DNA from: Kibdelosporangium persicum
GTDB taxonomy: Bacteria > Actinomycetota > Actinomycetes > Mycobacteriales > Pseudonocardiaceae
Assembly: GCF_013280595.1 (NCBI RefSeq)
Contig: NZ_JAAATY010000024.1
Span: 1-64,000, forward strand
Direction: 5' to 3'
DNA: 64,000 bases
The position numbers were made by a program, and so were the translations under genes. Below the pieces are notes generated by a model. The model made no database searches. It was not told the origin of the DNA and worked only from the letters and a program-made list of their open reading frames with translations. Of the stretch, positions 1-8,170 are shown piece by piece. Each line of letters begins with the position of its first letter. The first letter of the stretch is position 1.

Positions 1-165
<165 letters not shown>

Positions 166-282
166 TTTCGTTGAAAAATTCGACGTCCTGACAAACCAGA
201 ACCAATCTGGTCCATCTGTCCATCTCAAAGGAACCTCACGACGAGGTTCATATAAAAGCTCTACTGGCTTTCAATAGATCGA

Positions 283-307
283 CACACTGTTGAGTTCTCA
301 AACAACA
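283..307 (-). promoter_or_regulatory. conserved rRNA leader box
   Basis: On the minus strand this reads TTGTTTGAGAACTCAACAG followed by TGTG. It is the conserved segment found in actinobacterial rrn leaders about 120 bases before the 16S 5' end, where it is associated with antitermination and processing. Assigned by recognition of the motif and its position; its function here is inferred. The rest of 166-460 is leader with no other gene that I can support. Confidence 0.6.
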
Positions 308-388
308 CACGCACACCTTTTTAGTCCGGCATTTCGCCGACCCGCAAAGGGGCTTGTACTGCAAAGTCTTTGTTTTCTTCGGTTTGCC

Positions 389-394
389 ACTCTA
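389..394 (-). promoter_or_regulatory. possible proximal rRNA promoter (-10 only)
   Basis: The minus strand shows TGG-TAGAGT, an extended -10 (TGn plus TANNNT). No good -35 hexamer is present 16-18 bases upstream, so this is a weaker candidate than the two promoters behind it. Confidence 0.35.
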
Positions 395-462
395 CCAGGC
401 TTCCGATTCGGCCCGGCGAGGGGCCCATCGAGAAGCTCAGCTGGTTGGTGGCACGTCGTAGA

Positions 463-491
463 ACTTTACTCGGTCCGATTCGCGGTGTCAA
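463..491 (-). promoter_or_regulatory. rRNA operon promoter P2
   Basis: A perfect -35 TTGACA (486-491) and a -10 TAAAGT (463-468) are separated by 17 bases on the minus strand, pointing at the 16S gene. This is a textbook housekeeping-sigma promoter. The bases just before the -10 (CCGAG) resemble those of P1 (CTGAG), which suggests that the two are related duplicates. Confidence 0.85.
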
Positions 492-608
492 ATCCGCTCG
501 ACCCGGTGGGCTGTTCCTTCTCAGTGTACCTGAGAGGCTTTCGGCCCTTCGCCGTCCCCGCCAGGCTCTTTCGTCCTGTTCCGTCCGGCTGTCCTTGCGA
601 CGGGGAGA

Positions 609-638
609 AAGTTACTCAGGTACCCGGGGCAATGTCAA
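609..638 (-). promoter_or_regulatory. rRNA operon promoter P1
   Basis: A perfect -35 TTGACA (633-638), an 18-base spacer and a -10 TAACTT (609-614) lie on the minus strand. The -35 sits inside the last codons (Phe-Asp) of the glycosyltransferase gene ending at 616, and the -10 begins right after that gene's stop. The rRNA operon therefore starts within the preceding gene's 3' end with no terminator space between them. Confidence 0.8.
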
Positions 639-3600
639 ATCGGCTGGTCAGCGGCCTGAGCCAGAGGTTTCGCTCCCCCACGGACGACAGCACCTCGGCC
701 ATCTCGGGGAGCGGCGTCGTCTGCTGGTCCCCGACGAACGCGGCCTCGTAGCCCCATGTGCGGAACTCGCGGAGCGCGGTCAACGGGTCGTCGCCGAGCT
801 CCTTCATCGCCGACGACGAGAACGAGCAGATCACGTGCGGCCGGTCGCGTCGGAGCAACCGGACGAGACCACCCAACGCACGATGCGTCCGCCCGGGCAC
901 ATCGGCCTTGACCACGGACAACCGCAACTTGCCGAGCCCCGGCAACGCTTCGATCGCACGGTCGAGCCGCACCGACTTGACCGTCCGCTCGGGCTCCCCG
1001 GTGCCTGGCCAGACACTCACCCCGCCACCCAGCGCGGGGTCGGTCACCAGCGTTCCCTCGGTGTCCCACGCGGCGGCTTCGACCACGAACAACCGATCGG
1101 CGGTGTGCTCTGGCGTGTTGGCGGCGACGTTGCGTTTCAGCAGGTCAACCGCCTTGGGATCGGGTTCGACGGCGACCACCGCCCCTGAGTTGCCCATCCG
1201 GGTGAGCATCCGGAGTGTGTGGTAGCCCACATACGCGCCGATGTCGAGGAAGACCCCGTCCGGCTCGATCAGCGAGTCGATCAGTTCGGCGACCGGCTGC
1301 TCCCAGACACCGTTGCTGGACAACAGGGGCAACATCGCGATGTCGTCCGACGGCAGCCGCAACAGGCCGGCGTCGCACAGCACGAGAGAACTCCCGTCCA
1401 CCCGGCCGTGTACCCGTTCGTGTTCCCGCACCACGACTCGACGCAGTGCGTCAGCGGTCCGGGTCGCGGCCGACGCGGCGCGGATGTTCTCGTCACGTTC
1501 ACGCGATTGGGCGACGAGCCGGTCCTCGAGGCTCTCGATCCGGCGCAGGGCGGTGTCGAGCGCGGCCGTCAGCCGGTCGACGCGCGGGTCGGGACCGGCC
1601 GGAGCCGCCTCCACGCGCCGCGTGGCCGCCAGTTCCTCCTGGCGGCGCAGCACTTCCCTGGTCGACCGCTCCGTCGAGTCCACTATGGATCCGAGCATCG
1701 TGCGGACGTGGTTGTCGTAGTGGCTGAGCACACGCAGCACGGCCTTGCGCAGCGCGGGCGCCATCGGGATGCGGTGCCCCACCTCGACGTCCGGCTGGCG
1801 CAGCAACGCGTGCCTCGCCGCCTGCAGCGGGGCGAACGGGTCCGGCTCACCGGCCAGCTTGCGGCCATGCTCGACCCGCCAGTTGCGGTACGCGTGCTCG
1901 ACCCGTTCCCGCAACTGCTCGGCCGACTTCTCGACCGCCCGCACGGCCAGCACACGCGCCCGCCCGGCGGCACCGATCTTGTCGGCCATCGCGGCGTCCG
2001 GCGCGAGATCACGCATGAGCCGCGCGGCATGCTGCACGTGTTCGTTCTGACCATCCACACGGGACACGAACATCACACTGTCCGAATCGAACAGCTCAGC
2101 GGCCACCCCGATGTTCGTGGTGATCAGCGGAACGCCCCTGGCAGCGATCGAACCCAGCTCACTCGCGGCCGCGCAATCCTTGTCGTGCAACAGAACGACC
2201 CAGTCGGCGGCGTCAACCGCCAGCCGGTGCGTCGCTTCCGCCTCGACCAGCCGGATCCTCCGGTCGTGCGCGGTGGCCAGCCGGAGGCGTTCGGCAGCGG
2301 CTCGTTGCCCTGCCGCGCCCCGGACAGCCAGCAGGAGTGTCACGTCCGAACGGTCGGGGAACGCCGCCCGGAACGCGGCGACCACATCGGTCTCGTTCGG
2401 ACAGGCGCCTTCCTCGTGGTCCACGAAGCTGGTGAACACCGCGCCGCCGGAGATGCCCAGGTTCGCCAACGCCTGGTCGCGTTCGTCCTCGTCCCGTTCC
2501 CCTTGGTCCGGCACAGGCAACACAACGGCCTCTGCTCCAGGCGGTGCCGGCCACGGCACCCATACCTCGTCCACGCCGACAGGACGCGGCGCCGGTTCGT
2601 CACGGACCTGGATCACGTGCCGCTCGCGCGGCAGGTCCGTAACGTCGTCACAGCACAGCACCACGGGATAGCGCGGGTCCGACGAAATCGGCAGTCCAGA
2701 CGCGCCGGCGCTCAGCCGTACGGACTCAGCGAGCGGACCGACGCCCAGCACAGACACGCCCAACTGGTCGACGAGCTCCACGCGCACCGCCGACGGCGCG
2801 GGCACAGCGACGGGATGCAAGCGGCCCTGCAACACGCCTTCGGTCTCACACCACCGACGGAACTCCTCGGCGTTGCCACCGAACGGGTCCGGATAGCGCT
2901 CACGCAGCCACGGGTCGTCCTGCCACAGCGCGTACGCCCACTTGGTGCTGCCTGACAGGCCGTCGACAGTCGAGCAGGCCCAGCGCAGGAACGCTTTCTC
3001 GTCGTCCGCCGCGGGAGGCGGCTCGGTGCCGACGGCCATCGCGTCGTGCCACGCCGACCGGAACTCGGCACGCAGGCCCTCCGGCAACGGGGTTCCGTCC
3101 GACAACCGGGCGAAGGGTTTGCCCTTGCCCGCCATTCCGGCGTCGACGAGTTTCGCCCGGTAGTCGTCACACAGGCTTTCCAGTCCCGGCCGTTCGGACA
3201 GCAGCGTGCGCGGCCGTTCGGTGATGTCCGCGGAAAGCAGCCACGGCTTCTTCGGGTCGAATCCGTGGAAATGCACGGTCCGCAGCATCACCGGCTCACC
3301 GATCGGCACGGCCGTCACGCAGTAGCCGTTGGTCAGTAGCTCAGGGTCACGCTGGCCGGCGTTCCAGACCGAAAGGCCGATCCCGACGTCCCGGATGACG
3401 TGGTGTTTGGCCAACGCGGGCAGCCCGTCGAGAAAGCCGTCGGCCGTTTCGGGCGTCCTGGCCGCGTGCTCAGCCCACGAGGTGAGCACGTCATGCGCGC
3501 CCGGCCCGACCGCGAGGAACCCGGGTTCGTAGACACCGGCCTCGATGAGGTCCTCCGGCGTGGGCGCGAGCCCGTCGTGCGGCAACGGCTGCAACACCCG

Positions 3601-4023
3601 AGGCACCAAGGCGAAGTCGCCGTGTTTCAACGCGTCCTTCACGATCGTGTCGACTGACGCGAGCACCAGCGTCCACGGGTCGAGGTACAGCACCGGGCCG
3701 TTGGCCAGCAGCGTCTGCAGTAACCGCGGCCGCAGCACGGCACGGACCTGCTCGGCCGTGTAGGCGGTCGACAGCATCGCGAGTTCGGCCTCGCCGATCC
3801 CGATGTCGGCCGGAGTCAGCACATCCCCGCCGGGTTCGCCGTCCACCAGCAGGATGTCGAACCGCGCACCGGGATGGACGGCTCGGAACGACTCGGCTGT
3901 CACTCGGGCGGCGGGAAGCTGGGCGCTGGTCGCCACCGTGCACGCAGACACTTCGGTCACGGACACGAAAGTAGCGCGCCGAAGATCACCCGTGTCCCGC
4001 TGCCCACCCGAGGAGATCGTCAC
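616..4023 (-). CDS. glycosyltransferase-like protein with C-terminal FkbM methyltransferase domain
   Basis: This 1135-residue protein appears to have three parts. Residues 20-400 resemble nucleotide-sugar glycosyltransferases (LLVDGE and an LYLDPW segment where a DxD-like acidic motif would sit). Residues 440-780 contain a GT4-like region with a 'GVPLITTNIGVAAELF' donor-site-like stretch. About residues 800-890 form a charged coiled coil. Residues 917-1120 are an FkbM-type SAM methyltransferase with motif I FLDIGAYVGYHT at about 924-935. The likely role is building and methylating a surface or exported glycan, but the substrate is unknown. The start is a GTG with a weak ribosome site; a GTG 21 codons downstream is an alternative. 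It is divergent from the sigma factor gene, and its stop overlaps the rRNA promoter. Confidence 0.75.
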   Translation of the reverse strand: MTISSGGQRDTGDLRRATFVSVTEVSACTVATSAQLPAARVTAESFRAVHPGARFDILLVDGEPGGDVLTPADIGIGEAELAMLSTAYTAEQVRAVLRPRLLQTLLANGPVLYLDPWTLVLASVDTIVKDALKHGDFALVPRVLQPLPHDGLAPTPEDLIEAGVYEPGFLAVGPGAHDVLTSWAEHAARTPETADGFLDGLPALAKHHVIRDVGIGLSVWNAGQRDPELLTNGYCVTAVPIGEPVMLRTVHFHGFDPKKPWLLSADITERPRTLLSERPGLESLCDDYRAKLVDAGMAGKGKPFARLSDGTPLPEGLRAEFRSAWHDAMAVGTEPPPAADDEKAFLRWACSTVDGLSGSTKWAYALWQDDPWLRERYPDPFGGNAEEFRRWCETEGVLQGRLHPVAVPAPSAVRVELVDQLGVSVLGVGPLAESVRLSAGASGLPISSDPRYPVVLCCDDVTDLPRERHVIQVRDEPAPRPVGVDEVWVPWPAPPGAEAVVLPVPDQGERDEDERDQALANLGISGGAVFTSFVDHEEGACPNETDVVAAFRAAFPDRSDVTLLLAVRGAAGQRAAAERLRLATAHDRRIRLVEAEATHRLAVDAADWVVLLHDKDCAAASELGSIAARGVPLITTNIGVAAELFDSDSVMFVSRVDGQNEHVQHAARLMRDLAPDAAMADKIGAAGRARVLAVRAVEKSAEQLRERVEHAYRNWRVEHGRKLAGEPDPFAPLQAARHALLRQPDVEVGHRIPMAPALRKAVLRVLSHYDNHVRTMLGSIVDSTERSTREVLRRQEELAATRRVEAAPAGPDPRVDRLTAALDTALRRIESLEDRLVAQSRERDENIRAASAATRTADALRRVVVREHERVHGRVDGSSLVLCDAGLLRLPSDDIAMLPLLSSNGVWEQPVAELIDSLIEPDGVFLDIGAYVGYHTLRMLTRMGNSGAVVAVEPDPKAVDLLKRNVAANTPEHTADRLFVVEAAAWDTEGTLVTDPALGGGVSVWPGTGEPERTVKSVRLDRAIEALPGLGKLRLSVVKADVPGRTHRALGGLVRLLRRDRPHVICSFSSSAMKELGDDPLTALREFRTWGYEAAFVGDQQTTPLPEMAEVLSSVGERNLWLRPLTSRFDIAPGT

Positions 4024-4109
4024 CCCAGGTCAGCCCGCTGTGAGCGGAAATCCCGGTGGTTGCCGAGCCGGAGGGCAACCGTTTCGTGCGGGACGGAGTT
4101 TGACCGGGC

Positions 4110-4637
4110 ATGAGACTCCACGGTGGTTCCCGTGAGCTGGACCCAGCGTTCGAGGACTTCGTCCGCAGCCGGTCACCCGCCTTGCTGCGTACGGCCTTTC
4201 TGCTGGTCGGCGACCGTGGCCATGCCGAGGACCTGCTGCAGACCACGTTGTTGCGTGTCGCTTGGCGCTGGTCGGCTGCCAGTGCGCAGCCCGAAGCCTA
4301 TGCGCGCCGTGTGCTGGTCAACCTCAGCCGGGACCGGTGGCGGAATCTGAGCCGCCGGGTCCGGGAACGACACCAGTCCGAACTCCCCCAGCTGCCGTCG
4401 CCGGACGCCAGCGACCGGATCGCCGAGCGGGAGTCGCTCGTGCGGGCGTTGCGCCTGCTGCCGACACGGCAACGCGAGGTCATCGTGTTCCGGTTCTTCG
4501 CGGACCTGACGGTCACGGACACCGCACGCGCTCTCGGGTGCAACGAGGGCACGGTCAAGTCGTACACGAACCGGGCGTTGGGCCGGTTGCGCGAGTTGCT
4601 GGCGGAGCCACGAGAGATCGAGGTACAGAAGTCATGA
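4110..4637 (+). CDS. ECF sigma factor, SigE family (actinobacterial)
   Basis: The 175-residue product has region 2 at about 15-80 (LLRTAFLLVGDRGHAEDLLQ, the 'SigE family' signature) and region 4 at about 115-165 (LPTRQREVIVFRFFADLTVTDTARALGCNEGTVKS, helix-turn-helix). It directs RNA polymerase to an unidentified regulon. The gene overlaps the next by four bases (ATGA), so the two are co-translated. The partner is a single-pass membrane protein, the usual arrangement for control by an anti-sigma or signal-transmitting protein. The inducing signal is not evident. Confidence 0.88.
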   Translation: MRLHGGSRELDPAFEDFVRSRSPALLRTAFLLVGDRGHAEDLLQTTLLRVAWRWSAASAQPEAYARRVLVNLSRDRWRNLSRRVRERHQSELPQLPSPDASDRIAERESLVRALRLLPTRQREVIVFRFFADLTVTDTARALGCNEGTVKSYTNRALGRLRELLAEPREIEVQKS

Positions 4638-5389
4638 TGACCCATGACGAGCTGCGCGCTCGGCTGCGTGACGCGTCAGCGGATCTCGCGCCGCGTGACG
4701 ATTTGCTCAAGTCGCTGGCGGAGGGGCACGTACGCAGGCACAAGCGGGTGCGGCGGGGTTTGATCGGGGGTTCGGTGGCGGCGACAGTTCTCGTGGCCGC
4801 GCTGCTGGGCACGATGCTCACCGGAAGTCCGCCACCGGAGCAGGTCGATCCGGCCAGGCCGACTCCGGCGCAGATCCTGGCGAAGGCTCGGGCGGCCGAC
4901 GAGGCCGCGCAGAACATGATCATGTGCTTCGGCAGCGGCGGCGGACCGCAGTGGCGGAGCAACGGCTTCGCGCTGAGGTCGGAGAACCTGGGCAGGGTCA
5001 CCCAGCTCGGCTCGGATCTGATCGCCAGGCCCGACGGCCTGCGGCAGGTGGACCACAGCCGGCGAACTGTGCTGTTCACCAGAATGCCTGGCGCGGACGC
5101 GATCAGGCACCTGTTCGTTCCTGGCACCGGAGACGCGCGATGGTGGCTACGCGAGGACGCCAAGGTGCAGTCGGTGAGCATCGGCAAGTCCATCCACCTG
5201 ACCATGTCCGCGCCCACCGGATTCACCGAATACCAGGTTTACCTGGACCTGGAGACGTTCCTGATCAGGCAGGTCGTGGCCGACGGAGTGCTCCTGAACT
5301 ACTGGTGGCTGCCTGCCACGAATGAGAACCGCGAGCGGGTGGCACAGTCCATACCGCCCGACTACCGGGAAACCGTCGTCGGCGAGTAA
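4634..5389 (+). CDS. single-pass membrane protein, candidate sigma-factor partner
   Basis: The 251-residue product has a charged cytoplasmic N-terminus (about 1-40), one transmembrane helix (about 42-62, GLIGGSVAATVLVAALLGTM) and an extracytoplasmic domain of about 185 residues. The start is the ATG inside the ATGA overlap with the sigma gene; a second ATG follows immediately. Similar proteins of the 'CU044_5270' type commonly follow SigE-family genes. An anti-sigma role is inferred from position and topology; no zinc-binding anti-sigma motif (HxxxCxxC) is present. Confidence 0.72.
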   Translation: MMTHDELRARLRDASADLAPRDDLLKSLAEGHVRRHKRVRRGLIGGSVAATVLVAALLGTMLTGSPPPEQVDPARPTPAQILAKARAADEAAQNMIMCFGSGGGPQWRSNGFALRSENLGRVTQLGSDLIARPDGLRQVDHSRRTVLFTRMPGADAIRHLFVPGTGDARWWLREDAKVQSVSIGKSIHLTMSAPTGFTEYQVYLDLETFLIRQVVADGVLLNYWWLPATNENRERVAQSIPPDYRETVVGE

Positions 5390-5394
5390 AGCGT

Positions 5395-5419
5395 AAGGGC
5401 CCTCAGGTGAGGGCCCTTT
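5395..5419. terminator. bidirectional rho-independent terminator
   Basis: A perfect stem AAGGGCCCTC / GAGGGCCCTT with a four-base loop (AGGT) lies between two convergent genes, with T-rich tails on both sides. It should end transcription of the sigma-factor operon on one strand and of glnA2 on the other. Confidence 0.85.
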
Positions 5420-5421
5420 CC

Positions 5422-6765
5422 TTACAGCACTGGTAGGAGTGCCTTCAGCTCGTACGGCGTCACGCTGCGCCGGTACTCGTCCCACTCCGCTCGCTTGTTG
5501 CGCAGGAAGAAGTCGTACACGTGCTCGCCCAACGCCTCGGCGAGCAGTTCCGAGTTCTCCATCTCCGCCAACGCCTCGCCCAGGTTCTGCGGCAGGTTGG
5601 CGTATCCGGCTGCCCGACGCTCCGCGTCCGACAACGACCACACGTCGTCCTCAGCCGCAGGCGGCAGTTCGTAGCCCTTCTGCACGCCCTGCAACCCCGC
5701 CGCGATGATCACCGCGTAGGCCAGGTACGGATTGCACGCCGAGTCCAGGCTGCGGATCTCCACACGACGCGACGAAGCCTTGCCGAGTGAGTACATCGGC
5801 ACACGAACCAAGGCTGAGCGGTTCGCGTGGCCCCAGCACACCGCGGTCGGTGCCTCACCGCCGACGATCAGGCGCTTGTACGAGTTCACCCACTGGTTGG
5901 TCACCGCGGAGATCTCCCGCGCGTGCTTCAACAGACCGGCGACGAACGCCTTGCCGACCTCGGAGAGCTCGTACGGGTCCTCGGCGTCGTAGAACGCGTT
6001 GCGGTCGCCCTCGAACAGGCTCAGGTGCGTGTGCATCCCGGAACCAGGCTGGTCAGAGAACGGTTTCGGCATGAACGACGCGTGCACGCCCTGCGTCAGC
6101 GCGACTTCCTTGACGACATAGCGGAACGTCATCACGTTGTCGGCCATGGTCAGCGCGTCGGCGTAGCGCAGGTCGATCTCCTGCTGACCGGGCGCGCCCT
6201 CGTGGTGACTGAACTCGACCGAGATGCCCATCGCTTCGAGGGCCTCGATGGCGTGCCGCCGGAAGTTCGTGGCCGTGGCGTGCGAGGCCTGGTCGAAGTA
6301 GCCGCCGTTGTCCGCGGGCTGCGGGATGCTGCCGTCCGACGGCAGGTCCTTGAGCAGGAAGAACTCGATCTCCGGGTGCACGTACACGGTGAAGCCCGCC
6401 TCGCTGGCGCGCGCGAGCGACCGGCGCAGCACGTGCCGCGGGTCGGCCCACGACGGCGAGCCGTCGGGCATCGTGATGTCACAGAACATCCGGGCCGAGT
6501 AGTGGTCGCCCTCCGGCGTCTCCCACGGCAGCACCTGGAACGTGGACGGGTCCGGTTTGGCGACCATGTCGGACTCGTAGATTCGGGCGAACCCCTGGAT
6601 CGCCGAGCCGTCGAAGCCGATGCCCTCGGCGAACGCGCCCTCCAGTTCCGCGGGCGCGACCGCGACGGACTTCAGGAATCCCAGGACATCGGTGAACCAC
6701 AGCCGGACGAACCGGATGTCGCGCTCCTCGAGTGTCCGCAGGACGAACTCTTGCTGCCGATCCAT
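5422..6765 (-). CDS. glnA2: type I glutamine synthetase GlnA2
   Basis: The 447-residue enzyme belongs to the glutamine synthetase family (ATP + glutamate + NH3 to glutamine). It is near-collinear with mycobacterial GlnA2 as I recall it, beginning with the MDRQ..FVLRTLEERDIRFVRLWF type of N-terminus. Visible signatures are the beta-Grasp domain, metal-binding HPEIEFFLL and HHEGAPGQQEIDLR, ammonia/glutamate-site segments NSYKRL and NRSALVR, and the SRRVEIR segment. At this length it matches the GlnA2 subgroup rather than the roughly 470-residue main GlnA1. Actinobacterial GlnA paralogues can act on other amines, so a pure glutamine-synthesis role is not certain. A partial GlnR-like site lies just upstream. 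Confidence 0.93.
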   Translation of the reverse strand: MDRQQEFVLRTLEERDIRFVRLWFTDVLGFLKSVAVAPAELEGAFAEGIGFDGSAIQGFARIYESDMVAKPDPSTFQVLPWETPEGDHYSARMFCDITMPDGSPSWADPRHVLRRSLARASEAGFTVYVHPEIEFFLLKDLPSDGSIPQPADNGGYFDQASHATATNFRRHAIEALEAMGISVEFSHHEGAPGQQEIDLRYADALTMADNVMTFRYVVKEVALTQGVHASFMPKPFSDQPGSGMHTHLSLFEGDRNAFYDAEDPYELSEVGKAFVAGLLKHAREISAVTNQWVNSYKRLIVGGEAPTAVCWGHANRSALVRVPMYSLGKASSRRVEIRSLDSACNPYLAYAVIIAAGLQGVQKGYELPPAAEDDVWSLSDAERRAAGYANLPQNLGEALAEMENSELLAEALGEHVYDFFLRNKRAEWDEYRRSVTPYELKALLPVL

Positions 6766-6787
6766 GGCGTGAGCCTAGGCAGCACTT

Positions 6788-6814
6788 GTTAACGGCATGT
6801 TTCGAGGGGGTGCC
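6788..6814 (-). promoter_or_regulatory. partial GlnR-like binding site
   Basis: On the minus strand, GGCAC-N6-GAAAC-N6-TTAAC resembles three of the four half-sites of the actinobacterial GlnR box (gTnAC-n6-GaAAC repeated). It ends 22 bases before the glnA2 start. The fourth half-site is not recognisable, so this is tentative. Confidence 0.35.
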
Positions 6815-6833
6815 CGGAACCGATCACGGAGTG

Positions 6834-8090
6834 TCAGATCACCTCGGCCGGCTTGGTGCGTCTGATCGCCAGCGACATCAGCGCGGCGACCATGCACAGC
6901 GCTCCCGCGCCGTACCAGGCCATGTCGTAGCTGCCGAGGTGGTCACGGGTCGCACCGGCGGCGGTCGCGGCGAACGCGGCGCCCAGCTGGTGTGACGCGA
7001 AGACCCAGCCGAACACGATCGGGCCCGACATGCCGAACCGGTCCCGGCACAGCGCGACGGTCGGCGGCACGGTGGCCACCCAGTCCAGGCCGTAGAAGAT
7101 GATGAACGCCCACATCGGCGGCTCGACGGTCGGTCCGAACAGGTTCGGCAGCAGCAGCAACGAACCGCCGCGCAGGGCGTAGTAGGCGCCCAGCAGCCAG
7201 CGCGGGTCCACCCGGTCGGTCAGCCAGCCGGAGAGGATCGTGCCCGCGACGTCGAAGATCCCGACCAGCGCAAGCAGGCTCGCCGCGGTCGTCATCGGGA
7301 TGCCGTGGTCGTGTGCGGCGGGCACGAAGTGCGTGCCGACCAGGCCGTTGGTGGACGCGCCGCAGATCGCGAACCCACCGGCCAGCAGCCAGAACGTGCC
7401 GCTGCGCATGGACGTCCCGAGCACCTGCATGGCCCGGCGGGCCGCACCCTTGTTCGGCGGCGGAGGCGGCTCCTCGGACGTCGCCCCGAGTGCGGTCGTG
7501 CCGACGTGGCTGGGGTGGTCACGCAGGAAGATCACGACCACCGGCACGACGAGCAGCGCCACTCCGGCGATGACCAACGAGGCCGGACGCCAGCCGATCG
7601 ACGTGGCCATGTTCGCCACGACCGGCAGGAAGACCAGCTGGCCGGTCGCTCCCGCGGCGGTCAGCAACCCGCTGACCAGGCCGCGGTGCCTGACGAACCA
7701 CCGCGAGGTGACGGTCGCGACGAAGGCAAGGGCCATCGACCCCGTGCCGACGCCGACAAAAACTCCCCAGAAGAGGATCAGCTGCCAACTCGCCGTCATC
7801 ACGACGGTCAGCCCGGAGCCCGCCGCCACCAGCACCAACGCGCTGGCCACGACCTTGCGCATGCCGAAGCGCTCCATCAGCGCCGCGGCGAACGGCGAGA
7901 TCACCCCGTAGAGCACGAGGTTCACCGACACGGCGAACGAGATCGTGCCGCGCGACCAGCCGAACTCCTGGTGCAACGGGTCGATGAGGACTCCGGGTGC
8001 GGCGCGGAAGCCGGCCGCGCCGAGCAGTGCGACGAAGGAGACGCCTGCCACCCACCAGGCCCAGTGCACACGCCTGGTCCGCACATCCAT
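6834..8090 (-). CDS. MFS transporter
   Basis: The 418-residue product has about twelve hydrophobic helices and resembles 12-TM major facilitator proteins of the monocarboxylate/oxalate-formate type. An inter-domain loop near residues 200-225 is proline-rich. The start is the ATG preceded by GGGTGAC; the reading frame stays open further upstream, but that would run into the divergent regulator gene. The substrate is unknown. Head-to-head orientation with a GlxA-type regulator suggests that this regulator controls it. Confidence 0.8.
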   Translation of the reverse strand: MDVRTRRVHWAWWVAGVSFVALLGAAGFRAAPGVLIDPLHQEFGWSRGTISFAVSVNLVLYGVISPFAAALMERFGMRKVVASALVLVAAGSGLTVVMTASWQLILFWGVFVGVGTGSMALAFVATVTSRWFVRHRGLVSGLLTAAGATGQLVFLPVVANMATSIGWRPASLVIAGVALLVVPVVVIFLRDHPSHVGTTALGATSEEPPPPPNKGAARRAMQVLGTSMRSGTFWLLAGGFAICGASTNGLVGTHFVPAAHDHGIPMTTAASLLALVGIFDVAGTILSGWLTDRVDPRWLLGAYYALRGGSLLLLPNLFGPTVEPPMWAFIIFYGLDWVATVPPTVALCRDRFGMSGPIVFGWVFASHQLGAAFAATAAGATRDHLGSYDMAWYGAGALCMVAALMSLAIRRTKPAEVI

Positions 8091-8135
8091 CTGTGTCACC
8101 CGGACAGCGTGACCGTGGATCACCATCGGAAAAAG

Positions 8136-8170
8136 TGGCCAGAACGCCAACATGTGCAAGAATCTGGCCA
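8136..8170. promoter_or_regulatory. inverted repeat between MFS and GlxA-type regulator genes
   Basis: TGGCCAGA (8136-8143) and TCTGGCCA (8163-8170) form a perfect 8-base inverted repeat with a 19-base gap. It lies in the divergent intergenic region and touches the regulator's start codon. It is a candidate operator for autoregulation and control of the transporter. Confidence 0.45.

Noticed and set aside
290-1188. Plus-strand open frames over the rRNA leader
   Set aside because: They cover the rRNA promoters and leader box on the other strand and encode no recognisable protein.
1219-2955. A 578-codon plus-strand open frame inside the glycosyltransferase gene
   Set aside because: Arg/His/Gln-rich antisense frame without motifs or a ribosome site.
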